A stretch of DNA of 64,000 nucleotides from Rickettsiella endosymbiont of Miltochrista miniata. GTDB lineage: Bacteria > Pseudomonadota > Gammaproteobacteria > Diplorickettsiales > Diplorickettsiaceae. Below the pieces are notes generated by a model. The model saw only the letters and a list, made by a program, of their open reading frames with translations. It was not told the origin of the DNA and searched no databases. Below are positions 1 to 7,761 of this stretch, piece after piece (position 1 is the stretch's first letter; each line of letters opens with the position of its first letter). The position numbers were made by a program, and so were the translations under genes. Location of the stretch: positions 1-64,000 of the forward strand of contig NZ_OZ035017.1 in assembly GCF_964031245.1 (NCBI RefSeq), in the 5' to 3' direction.

Positions 1-23
1 TGGCAACCGCTTTAGCAACGTTC

Positions 24-1316
24 GTGTGGCAAAAATGTTTAGATCGACTACAAGATCATATATCCCTCCAAGATTTTAATACGTGGATCCGACCGTTGCA
101 GGCAGAACAAAAAGAAGATCAGCTGGTCCTATGGGCGCCTAATCAATTTGTTTTGCATTGTGTGAATGAAAGGTTTTTGGTTCATATCAATCAGATTTTG
201 ACGCAATTGGACGAAGCACCTCCGGAAGTTATATTAAGGGTCGGTAGCCGCAATAATCAAGCATCTCAAACTTCTCCTATATTAAGAAATACGCAAGACC
301 TTAAAGGAAAATCTAAGGTTATTAAAGTTTCAGCTACTCACATAAATTCAAATTTTACATTTATTAATTTTGTCGAAGGAAAATCCAATCAATTAGCGCG
401 TGCTGCTTCTGTACAGGTCGCAGAAAATCCAGGTGGTGCATACAATCCTCTATTACTTTATGGCGGGGTCGGATTAGGTAAGACTCATTTAATGCATGCA
501 ATAGGTAACGCTATTCTATTAAAAAACCCACATGCCAAAGTGTTATATCTGCATTCTGAACGTTTTGTTGCTGATATGATTAGAGCTTTGCAAACTAATA
601 CAATTAATGATTTTAAAACTTATTATCGTTCGCTAGATGCTTTATTAATTGATGATATTCAATTTTTTGCTGGAAAAGATCGTTCACAAGAAGAGTTTTT
701 TCATACATTTAATACTTTACTAGAAAGTCAACAACAAATTGTATTAACCTGTGATCGATATCCTAAAGAAATGTCAGGAGTAGAAGAGCGATTAAAATCG
801 CGTTTAGGTTGGGGTCTTACCGTTGCTATTGAACCCCCCGATCTTGAAACGCGAGTTGCTATTTTAATTAGTAAAGCTGAATTAACCAAAATAAGTTTAC
901 CCCAGGAAGTCGCTTTTTTTATTGCTAAACGTATTCATTCCAATGTAAGAGAGCTTGAGGGCGTGTTAAAACGAGTAGTTGCTTATGCACAATTTACAGG
1001 ATTACAGATTACACTTGAGTTGGTACGCGAAGCTTTGAAAGATGTACTCGCCTTACAAGATAAATTAGTAACGGTTGATAATATTATTAAAACCGTCGCT
1101 GAATATTATAAAATTAAAGTGTCTGATTTGCTTTCTAAACGTCGTACATCTTCTTTGGCGCGGGCACGTCAGATTGCTATGGCACTCGCAAAAGAATTAA
1201 CAAATCATAGTTTACCTGAGCTTGGTCGTGCTTTTGGCGGACGGGATCATACGACGGTATTACATGCATTCCGAAAAATACAAGAATTAAAAAAAAACCA
1301 ATACCGGAGTTGCTGA
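24..1316 (+). CDS. dnaA: Chromosomal replication initiator DnaA, C-terminus frameshifted
   Basis: DnaA is the AAA+ ATPase that binds DnaA boxes at oriC, opens the duplex and loads DnaB. Domain I lies at about residues 1-75. Walker [10 protein letters not shown] is at about 147-155 and Walker B ends in D210-D211. The domain IV DNA-binding signature [13 protein letters not shown] is near 409-421. The call uses a GTG at 24, but the frame is open to the window edge, so the true start may lie upstream. The usual last residues (EDF-NL-RTLSS) are not in this frame; they appear in another frame directly downstream, after an A9 run at 1289-1297. The gene heads the dnaA-dnaN-recF cluster. Confidence 0.95.
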   Translation: MWQKCLDRLQDHISLQDFNTWIRPLQAEQKEDQLVLWAPNQFVLHCVNERFLVHINQILTQLDEAPPEVILRVGSRNNQASQTSPILRNTQDLKGKSKVIKVSATHINSNFTFINFVEGKSNQLARAASVQVAENPGGAYNPLLLYGGVGLGKTHLMHAIGNAILLKNPHAKVLYLHSERFVADMIRALQTNTINDFKTYYRSLDALLIDDIQFFAGKDRSQEEFFHTFNTLLESQQQIVLTCDRYPKEMSGVEERLKSRLGWGLTVAIEPPDLETRVAILISKAELTKISLPQEVAFFIAKRIHSNVRELEGVLKRVVAYAQFTGLQITLELVREALKDVLALQDKLVTVDNIIKTVAEYYKIKVSDLLSKRRTSSLARARQIAMALAKELTNHSLPELGRAFGGRDHTTVLHAFRKIQELKKNQYRSC

Positions 1317-1353
1317 GGATTTTATAAATTTATTGCGTACTTTATCGAGTTGA
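1289..1353 (+). other. A9 slippery run and displaced dnaA C-terminal codons
   Basis: Nine A residues occupy 1289-1297. In the main dnaA frame translation stops at 1314-1316. With one A fewer, the frame continues as [18 protein letters not shown] and stops at 1351-1353, just before dnaN. That tail matches the normal DnaA C-terminus. So this is a true indel, a transcriptional-slippage site, or a homopolymer sequencing error. The sequence alone cannot distinguish these. Confidence 0.8.
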
Positions 1354-1364
1354 GGAAGAAAAAA

Positions 1365-2477
1365 ATGCAATTTACCATTAATCGTGAAACATTATTGAAA
1401 CCTTTACAATTGGTAACCGCCGTGATCGAGCGTCGCCAGACTTTGCCTATACTTTCTCATCTTTTAATAAAATTGGATGATAAAAATTTATCCTTATTGG
1501 GCACTGATATGGAAGTGGAATTAGCGGGCCGTGTTATTTTAGAAAAGTCAGGTGAATCTGGAACAACTACTGCACCGGCTAGAAAACTAATGGATATTTG
1601 TCGAAGTTTACCTGAGAGTAGTGAACTAAAATTTCAACAAAAAGGCGATAAATTATATCTTCAATGTGGCCGTAGTCGATTTAATTTATCTACTTTACCA
1701 GCGACAGATTTTCCAATGAGTGAAGCATTAGATAACCACCCTGAACAGTTAGAGTTTGTTTTATCGCAGAAAGGTTTACGCTCTTTGATAGAATCAACTA
1801 ATTTTGCAATGGCTCAACAAGATGTACGTTACTATTTGAATGGAATGCTATGGGAGTTGGGTCAGGGAAGCTTAAGAGCTGTAGCAACGGATGGTCACCG
1901 TTTAGCACTTAATGTAAAAGAAGCGAATATAACGGTGGATAGTAATCAAATTATAGTGCCTAGAAAAGCTATTTATGAGCTTTCGCGTTTATTAAGTGAC
2001 GAAGAAAACGATAGCTTAACTATCTTCTTAACTAAGAATCAGTTAAGAGTCCATATGCAGGATTATACATTTACATCTAAACTTATCGATGGCACGTTTC
2101 CTGATTATGATAGAGTTATCCCACAAAGCGGCGATAAAATTCTAGAAATTGATCGAGATTTGTTCAAAGCTTCTCTATCACGTGTGGGTGTTTTGTCGAA
2201 TGATAAACATAAAAGTGTTTGTTTAGAGCTGAAAAATGATCTATTACGCATTTTTGCTAATAATCTTGAACAAGAGGAAGCTGAGGATCATCTCGATGTG
2301 TCTTATCGAGGAGAAGATATAAGCATAGCCTTTAATATTAGCTATCTTATGGATGTATTAAACAGTTTACCGCCTGGGTTGGTGAAAATTACATTAACAT
2401 CTACAGAAGCGAGCGTAAGACTCGAAGCTAAAGAAAAGGATGCTAGTGTATACGTCATTATGCCCATGCGCTTGTAA
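1365..2477 (+). CDS. dnaN: DNA polymerase III beta subunit (sliding clamp)
   Basis: The beta clamp is a ring-shaped dimer that tethers DNA polymerase III and other enzymes to DNA. The protein has about 370 residues, close to the usual 366, and starts MQFTINRETLLKPLQ. It ends with the family-typical VIMPMRL. The three-fold clamp repeat fits the length. ATG 1365 is chosen because a GAGGAAG Shine-Dalgarno precedes it at 1352-1358; the frame could be extended to a TTG at 1350 without family support. It lies 12 bp after the displaced dnaA stop and 6 bp before recF, so it is probably co-transcribed with both. Confidence 0.97.
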   Translation: MQFTINRETLLKPLQLVTAVIERRQTLPILSHLLIKLDDKNLSLLGTDMEVELAGRVILEKSGESGTTTAPARKLMDICRSLPESSELKFQQKGDKLYLQCGRSRFNLSTLPATDFPMSEALDNHPEQLEFVLSQKGLRSLIESTNFAMAQQDVRYYLNGMLWELGQGSLRAVATDGHRLALNVKEANITVDSNQIIVPRKAIYELSRLLSDEENDSLTIFLTKNQLRVHMQDYTFTSKLIDGTFPDYDRVIPQSGDKILEIDRDLFKASLSRVGVLSNDKHKSVCLELKNDLLRIFANNLEQEEAEDHLDVSYRGEDISIAFNISYLMDVLNSLPPGLVKITLTSTEASVRLEAKEKDASVYVIMPMRL

Positions 2478-2483
2478 TGCCTT

Positions 2484-3599
2484 ATGCAATTGGTTCGTTT
2501 GAAAGCAAACTGTTTTCGAAATCTTACTGAATTAGATCTTGAGTTTTCTCCCGGGTTTAATTTTATTTATGGGCCTAATGGTAGTGGCAAGTCTAGTTTA
2601 CTTGAGGCCATTTATTTTTTAAGTCTAGGTCGCTCTTTTCGTAGTAGTTTGGCCAGCCGCGCTATTCAATATGATGCAAAAAGCTTCAATTTATTTTCAG
2701 TCATCTTGGGACAATGTTCCACAACTTTGGGCCTAGAAAAAATTCGCCAAGGAAAAACAAGGATTAAAATTGGGAATAATACTAATTCCGTTAGTGAATT
2801 GGTTAAATTATTACCATTACAACTCATTAATCCCAATAGCTATCACTTATTAAGTGGCGGGCCTAGGGCTCGTAGACAGTACATAGATTGGGGTGTGTTT
2901 CACGTGGAACCACATTTTTTTCAAGTATGGCAACGCTTTCAGCAGGTGTTAAAGCAACGTAATGCAGCTTTACAACAGCAAGTTCCAATGAATCAAATTA
3001 AGGTATGGGACTTGGAATTAATAGAAGCAGCTAACGAAATAACACTATTACGGGAAAAATACATACAACAATTAACTCCTTTACTTACTGAGTTAATAAA
3101 CAAATTACTTACTTTACAAGGTTTAAGCATAGATTTTTATCAGGGTTGGGATAAAAAAATTAGTTTAGGTTTAGTTTTAAACAGTTCGATAGGTCGAGAT
3201 TACAAACTAGCTTATACACAATTTGGTCCGCATAGAGCGGATTTATTAATAAAATTAAATGGATATCCCGTCCATGAAGTCTTATCACGAGGCGAGCAAA
3301 AACTATTAACATGTGCATTGCAGTTAGCTCAGGGCATATTATTAAAAAAAATAACATCGAAAACATGTATTTATTTATTTGATGATTTATTTGCAGAACT
3401 TGATCCAGCTAAACAAAACATGCTTATGCATTTACTCCATAGTTTGGAAGCGCAAGTTTTTATTACCGCAATTGAGGAAAATTTGATAAAAGAGCTGGAA
3501 ACTAGTGCATTAGGGAAAATATTTCAAGTAGAGCAAGGCAAAATTATGGAAAAAATTAAATTCAAGGGCGTATCTTTATATAATGAGGAAATAATATGA
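2484..3599 (+). CDS. recF: DNA replication and repair protein RecF
   Basis: RecF is an SMC-like ATPase that helps load RecA at single-strand gaps. Walker A GPNGSGKSS is at about residues 30-38. The ABC-type signature LSRGEQKLL lies in the C-terminal third, followed by Walker B LFDDLFAELD. The length of 371 residues is normal. The start is 6 bp after the dnaN stop and the end overlaps the SMR gene by ATGA, so all are probably one transcript. A parS-like 16-mer lies inside the gene at 2896-2911. gyrB, the common next gene, is not here. Confidence 0.95.
   Translation: MQLVRLKANCFRNLTELDLEFSPGFNFIYGPNGSGKSSLLEAIYFLSLGRSFRSSLASRAIQYDAKSFNLFSVILGQCSTTLGLEKIRQGKTRIKIGNNTNSVSELVKLLPLQLINPNSYHLLSGGPRARRQYIDWGVFHVEPHFFQVWQRFQQVLKQRNAALQQQVPMNQIKVWDLELIEAANEITLLREKYIQQLTPLLTELINKLLTLQGLSIDFYQGWDKKISLGLVLNSSIGRDYKLAYTQFGPHRADLLIKLNGYPVHEVLSRGEQKLLTCALQLAQGILLKKITSKTCIYLFDDLFAELDPAKQNMLMHLLHSLEAQVFITAIEENLIKELETSALGKIFQVEQGKIMEKIKFKGVSLYNEEII
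2896..2911 (+). other. parS: parS-like ParB-binding site inside recF
   Basis: TGTTTCACGTGGAACC fits the bacterial parS pattern nGTTnCACGTGnAACn at every fixed position. It encodes part of the VFHVEP stretch of RecF. A second, fully palindromic copy lies about 1 kb downstream. parS sites normally cluster near oriC, which suits this position beside dnaA. Binding is inferred from the match; parA/parB are not in the window. Confidence 0.7.
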
Positions 3600-3922
3600 A
3601 TCCCTGGTTAGTTTTAGTAGTGGCGGGTTTATTTGAAGTAGGTTTTACGACATGCATGAAGTTATCAGAAGGATTTACACAGCTAAAATATACAATAGGG
3701 TTTTTATTTTTTGCAACCTTAAGCCTATTTCTTCTGAATAAAGCAATTGTGCAAATACCATTAGGGACTGCCTATGCAGTGTGGACAGGAATAGGTGCTT
3801 TTGGGACAGCTTTGATAGGGATGCTTTTTTTTAAAGATCCTCTCTCATTGATTAGAGTGCTTTTTTTAACTTTATTAATAGGTTCGATACTCGGATTAAA
3901 GCTGGTATCAAGCAGACAGTGA
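3596..3922 (+). CDS. Small multidrug resistance (SMR) family exporter, SugE/Gdx-like
   Basis: This 108-residue protein has four predicted membrane helices. Glu14, in the first helix (AGLFEVGF), matches the essential SMR carboxylate. The motif GTAYAVWTGIGA is the SMR signature. The helix-1 context and the short C-terminal tail resemble the SugE/Gdx guanidinium-exporter branch more than EmrE, but substrate cannot be fixed from sequence. It would act as a dual-topology dimer in the inner membrane. The ATG overlaps the recF stop (ATGA), implying translational coupling. Its stop codon lies within the flank of the downstream parS palindrome. Confidence 0.88.
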   Translation: MNPWLVLVVAGLFEVGFTTCMKLSEGFTQLKYTIGFLFFATLSLFLLNKAIVQIPLGTAYAVWTGIGAFGTALIGMLFFKDPLSLIRVLFLTLLIGSILGLKLVSSRQ

Positions 3923-3938
3923 TGTTCCACGTGGAACA
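3923..3938 (+). other. parS: parS centromere site, perfect palindrome
   Basis: TGTTCCACGTGGAACA is a perfect 16-bp palindrome matching the parS consensus. The dyad symmetry extends to 26 bp (3918-3943). It lies between the SMR gene and the convergent lipoprotein gene, about 3.9 kb from dnaA. The expected role is nucleation of ParB for segregation of the origin region. A second matching site is in recF. Confidence 0.85.
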
Positions 3939-3956
3939 TCACTTAGAGCTATAAAT

Positions 3957-4304
3957 CTAAAATCCTTTTAAATCATCTGCAAACATTTCGGGGGGTTGAA
4001 AAGCTTTGTCGATTTCCGGATCAGGGTCCATCATCGGATTGTGCTCTGGAAAAGGGTCAGTGGTAGGTTTATCAGCCATAGCGGCTGAATTTTTTTTGGT
4101 TTTTAATGCATTAGCTATGGCAAATATAGGTGCTACTTGAGCTTCAGTTTTAGTACGTTGGTTATAGCCTTCAATAACCTGGCTTCTTTGTTGTTGATTT
4201 AACTGGTCCCACTGATCTTGTGGTATCCCAAAGATTGAGGGAGGGCCACAGGCGACCAATAAGAAAGGGAATATTAATAGGATAAGGTATTTCAATTTTT
4301 TCAT
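3957..4304 (-). CDS. Small predicted lipoprotein, tandem paralogue 1
   Basis: I do not recognise a functional family. The 115-residue protein starts with a Lys-rich n-region, a hydrophobic core and a lipobox LVAC, so it is probably lipidated at Cys19. The mature part begins GPPSIFGIPQDQWDQLNQQQR, and it shares this segment and the following GYNQR...AQVAPI region with the next gene upstream. Unlike that paralogue it has a Pro/Asp/Met-rich C-terminal tail. Nothing indicates the partner or role; it would be attached to the inner or outer membrane facing the periplasm. Confidence 0.75.
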   Translation of the reverse strand: MKKLKYLILLIFPFLLVACGPPSIFGIPQDQWDQLNQQQRSQVIEGYNQRTKTEAQVAPIFAIANALKTKKNSAAMADKPTTDPFPEHNPMMDPDPEIDKAFQPPEMFADDLKGF

Positions 4305-4437
4305 AATTTACCATAAAGCTTAATTTATCAGGTTGGCTGAAAATATATAAGGTTTTGGTAAAAAGCAAGCTAAATTTGGTTAAAATAAACCCTATTTCAG
4401 ATTAAGGCAGCTATTTAGGTGCCAGAGAAGTGATTTT

Positions 4438-4659
4438 TTAATTTTTAGCTGCTAGCGCATTAGCAACAGCATATATAGGAGCAACTTGCGCTTCTGCTTG
4501 TTGGCGTTGATTATAACCATCGATCACTTGTGTTCGTTGTTGTTGATTTAATTGTGCCCATTGCTCTTGCGGTATCCCAAAGACCATAGGAGGACCACAT
4601 GCCGTTAGCAAAAAAGGGATAATAAATAAAAGGATGAGGGTCAAATATTTCATATACAT
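4438..4659 (-). CDS. Small predicted lipoprotein, tandem paralogue 2
   Basis: This 73-residue protein is a paralogue of the neighbouring lipoprotein. A hydrophobic signal is followed by lipobox LTAC and then GPPMVFGIPQEQWAQLNQQQ. The GYNQR and AQVAPIYAVANAL segments are also shared. It lacks the acidic/proline-rich tail of its neighbour and ends at AAKN. The start could be the third codon (MKYLTL, 4653); neither candidate has a clear Shine-Dalgarno. The tandem arrangement suggests local duplication. Function is unknown. Confidence 0.7.
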   Translation of the reverse strand: MYMKYLTLILLFIIPFLLTACGPPMVFGIPQEQWAQLNQQQRTQVIDGYNQRQQAEAQVAPIYAVANALAAKN

Positions 4660-4781
4660 GGAGGTTGGTTAGTAAATTTTAGGCAAAAATACCTAATATT
4701 TTTAATAAAATCAAGCCAATTTTAAGTAAATTAAGGTGTCTTTTCAATTAAAATTAAAAATCGTTTGAAAAAATATACTTT

Positions 4782-5507
4782 TTAGTACAGATTTTCTAGG
4801 TTTGGGGATACGCTCTCTCTAGCATCAAATACAAAGCAAGTTCCTTTAAAGTGCTTTTTACCGCATTTTTTAAAGTAATTTAATATACCGCCTTCTAACT
4901 GATAAACTTCTGTGTAACCAGTTTCTAATAAATAGGCGGTTGCTTTTTCGCAGCGAATTCCCCCGGTACAAAATGTCACTATAGGCATATTTTTGAGCTT
5001 TTCAGGCAATTTTTTTACCGCATTTGGAAAATCTCTAAATCGATTAAGGTCTAAATTTAGGGCATTTTCAAAACTACCAAGTTCAACTTCAAAACTATTT
5101 CGTGTGTCCATAAGCACTAAGTCAGGCCAATTTTTTAGCCAAATATTGAGCATTTCCGGAGTTATATATGGGGCAGTTTGTTTTGTGGGGTCTATGCTAT
5201 CAATACCAAAAGATATGATTTCTTTTTTCACCTTAACAAGCATTTTTTTAAAGGGTTGAAAGTTAGAAAAACTTTTTTTAAATTCTAAATTTTGAAAATA
5301 GGAATAAGCATTCAGAAAATTGTGAAAGGTGATAATTGCATCATTTTCACCAGATATAAATAGATTAATTCCCTCAATGCTTAATAGCACAGTTCCTTTT
5401 AAGCCTAATTCTTTAGCTTTTGATTTAATTGAAATTTGTAATTTTGGTAAAATATGGGCAGATAATTGAACAAAACGATAAGCAGTTATATTGATAATAG
5501 ATAACAT
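4782..5507 (-). CDS. trhO: tRNA uridine(34) hydroxylase TrhO (rhodanese family)
   Basis: TrhO makes 5-hydroxyuridine at the wobble position of certain tRNAs, using O2. An N-terminal acylphosphatase-like domain (about residues 1-95) is followed by a rhodanese domain (about 110-215). The catalytic-loop cysteine is C180 in VTFCTGGIRCEKA. The 241-residue length is that of the short form of this family, which lacks much of the C-terminal extension of the E. coli protein. The gene is single and lies next to tRNA-Thr. Confidence 0.88.
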   Translation of the reverse strand: MLSIINITAYRFVQLSAHILPKLQISIKSKAKELGLKGTVLLSIEGINLFISGENDAIITFHNFLNAYSYFQNLEFKKSFSNFQPFKKMLVKVKKEIISFGIDSIDPTKQTAPYITPEMLNIWLKNWPDLVLMDTRNSFEVELGSFENALNLDLNRFRDFPNAVKKLPEKLKNMPIVTFCTGGIRCEKATAYLLETGYTEVYQLEGGILNYFKKCGKKHFKGTCFVFDARESVSPNLENLY

Positions 5508-5554
5508 ATTGTCATTTTAGATAGTTATAGGTTTGCAAATTAAATAGATTTTTC

Positions 5555-5630
5555 TGGTGCTGGAACCAGGATTCGAACCCGGGACCTACTGATTACAAAT
5601 CAGTTGCTCTACCAACTGAGCTATTCCAGC
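5555..5630 (-). tRNA. tRNA-Thr (anticodon TGT)
   Basis: The reverse complement folds as a 76-nt tRNA with acceptor stem GCTGGAA/TTCCAGC. The D arm is AGCTCAGTTGGTAGAGC, the anticodon stem-loop is CTGATTTGTAATCAG, and the T loop is GTTCGAATC. The anticodon TGT reads ACA threonine codons. The 3' CCA is encoded in the genome. It lies between trhO and birA, both on the same strand. Confidence 0.97.
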
Positions 5631-5678
5631 AGTGAATAGAAGAGCCAAATTGTAGTCAATTTAATATAAATTAGCAAT

Positions 5679-6656
5679 TTAATCATCCGATTTTAACTTT
5701 ACTCGAATTTCTCCACTATTAAAATAATGAATTTGATTTTTAATTTGCACGCAAAGTTGCCCTTGTGTGTTTATACCTCTTCCCACTCCTTCTAGAAAAT
5801 TATTCTGATTTTGTATTGTGATTAATTTACCAGCTAAGTTATCCAGCCGTTGCCAATCCCCCATAAAATAGTCTAAGCCTTTAGCCTCAAATACCAAGAG
5901 GCTATGAAGCAAATTTTTTAAAATGAGTACAGCAAGTTGATTGCGCCGCGGTGGTAAATTTTGTATCGAAAAGATACTTGTAATAGCTTGATGGTTAATG
6001 GGCGAATGATTAGTAGAGGGGTTATAAAGATTTAAACCCATTCCAATAACCATTCTTTGGATTTTCTGCTCAATAGACCGTGATTCAATTAAAATTCCGG
6101 CCAATTTTTTTCCGTCGTAAATAATATCATTAGGCCATTTGAGCTGTATTCCCTTTAATCCGTATTCTTCAAGAGCCTTAACAACGGCGATACCTACCAC
6201 TAACGTCAATCCCAGTAATTTATTAAGTGGACTGGAGAATTGCCATAAAAGAGATAAAGCTATATTTTTCCCGAAGCTTGAATGCCAGTTACGTTTAAAT
6301 TGGCCACGGCCGGCTGTTTGTTGTTCTGCCAAAACGGCGAAATTACCAGTATATTCCGTTTTGTTGAGTAGATAATTATTAGTTGAATCAACAAGCATTA
6401 GTACTTCTAGCTGCGAAAGTAACTGATTAGCTTCGCCTAATTCCTTAACTATATAAGAAGCATCAAGCAACTCTAAACCGCCAGAGATACGATAATTTTT
6501 ACCGTTAACAACTTCTAAATTTATTGATGGGTCTAATATTTGCTTTAATACTTTGGGAACCATTTCGTAAGAAATGCTTAGAAACTTGCTTATTTCCGTG
6601 TCTGAATGAAATTTACCATCTGCTAATAAGTTTAAGGTAGATTCTAATAACAACAT
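5679..6656 (-). CDS. birA: Biotin-[acetyl-CoA-carboxylase] ligase / biotin operon repressor BirA
   Basis: BirA makes biotinyl-AMP and biotinylates the AccB carrier; with a DNA-binding domain it can also repress biotin genes. The N-terminal 60 residues look like a winged helix (LLADGKFHSDTEISKFL). The catalytic core shows the QQTAGRGQFKRNW biotinyl-AMP loop, the KWPNDIIYDGKKLAGIL motif and VIGMGLNLYN. The 325 residues match the two-domain type, so a repressor function is plausible. The biotin genes themselves are not in this window. Confidence 0.93.
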   Translation of the reverse strand: MLLLESTLNLLADGKFHSDTEISKFLSISYEMVPKVLKQILDPSINLEVVNGKNYRISGGLELLDASYIVKELGEANQLLSQLEVLMLVDSTNNYLLNKTEYTGNFAVLAEQQTAGRGQFKRNWHSSFGKNIALSLLWQFSSPLNKLLGLTLVVGIAVVKALEEYGLKGIQLKWPNDIIYDGKKLAGILIESRSIEQKIQRMVIGMGLNLYNPSTNHSPINHQAITSIFSIQNLPPRRNQLAVLILKNLLHSLLVFEAKGLDYFMGDWQRLDNLAGKLITIQNQNNFLEGVGRGINTQGQLCVQIKNQIHYFNSGEIRVKLKSDD

Positions 6657-6741
6657 CTGAAAATCTCTGCGTAATAGTTTTATGTTTTCTTGAGGGACTT
6701 ATCAAAAATTTAATAAATTTTATCACTTATATTGTTAATTA

Positions 6742-7620
6742 TTAAATTAAACAATGACCAGCTAATTTTTCCAAAATATGAAGTGGGGCCGTTTTGGGGT
6801 TTGCCATAGCTGATGTTGGCAAATAAAAGGTTTGTTCTAGTAGATATTGTCCTGAAATAGCAGCATGTGATACTTGATCAGTAGAAACTATCCAACTAGT
6901 ACCAGGAGGAAAACTGACCTCTTTATATTTTACTTGCTTTTGATAATCCATGTCGAGTTTCATACCGTCATGAATTTTTAGCATAATATGATCATAATGG
7001 GTACGAATACTTTTTGTAATGCCTAACCAATGTAGAAATCTAGCGCTGCCAGGGATAGGTTGATTAATTTTTGGCAAAAATCGCTGGGCTACTTCTTCAA
7101 AGTTTTCACCTATACGCCAAACCCGATGTTCACCATAAGGATTGATATTACAAAATAAACGAACAATCCGATGCCCTTGATTAGGGTTTGCGGCAAAAGC
7201 ATCTATATGTAATCGACGGTCGTCTTTGCGTGGAGAAGTTTTACGATTTTTTATTTGTACTGGACGGTAACTAGTTCGTCCCATGGAAATAAAATTCGTA
7301 TATTGTGAAAATAAAGAACTCATGAAATAGTTAGCTTGTTTAGAAAAACGAGCCAACATGGATTTTAAGCACAATTGGTGTTTCGGATCAGTTTTAATCC
7401 CTTTTAAAAGATTATTTTTTAAGTTAAAGCTAATATTTTTTGTTTTTTTGTCTATCAAATAAGGAATAAATAGCATTCGTTCGGATGGATCAATATTAAA
7501 TGAAAGTTGCGGACAAAAAATAATTTTTCCAGACTCAAGATCAGAAAGCGCAGTATCTTGTTGGTGTTTTTTAAATTCCGTATCCCAAGCAGCGGCTGTA
7601 CAGATAGAGAAAATATTCAT
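6742..7620 (-). CDS. kdoO: Kdo 3-hydroxylase KdoO, Fe(II)/2-oxoglutarate dioxygenase
   Basis: Family knowledge: KdoO hydroxylates the outer Kdo sugar of Kdo2-lipid A to give Ko, a modified LPS core sugar. The sequence has the iron-binding HxD motif H138-I-D140 in RRLHIDAF and a candidate distal histidine H252 in QVSHAAISGQY. Conserved surroundings include RIVRLFCNINPYGEHRVWRIG. The 292-residue length fits. It would act on the cytoplasmic face of the inner membrane. It stands alone, but LPS genes hldE/D and lptCAB are in the same window. Confidence 0.82.
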   Translation of the reverse strand: MNIFSICTAAAWDTEFKKHQQDTALSDLESGKIIFCPQLSFNIDPSERMLFIPYLIDKKTKNISFNLKNNLLKGIKTDPKHQLCLKSMLARFSKQANYFMSSLFSQYTNFISMGRTSYRPVQIKNRKTSPRKDDRRLHIDAFAANPNQGHRIVRLFCNINPYGEHRVWRIGENFEEVAQRFLPKINQPIPGSARFLHWLGITKSIRTHYDHIMLKIHDGMKLDMDYQKQVKYKEVSFPPGTSWIVSTDQVSHAAISGQYLLEQTFYLPTSAMANPKTAPLHILEKLAGHCLI

Positions 7621-7761
7621 TTTTGATTAAATCCCTTTAGAAAGCTTCATTCTATAGTTTTTTTATGTAACCTTCCAGAAGGTTGGTTAGTATTGATAAT
7701 ATAAATCAATAAATATTTTTTTAATTTTAAAAGTTTTAATGCTAAAAAATTTAATTAAAAT

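Noticed and set aside
1-23. oriC or DnaA-box cluster before dnaA
   Set aside because: Only 23 bp precede the called start, so the origin region would be outside the window. No DnaA-box cluster was found elsewhere in it.
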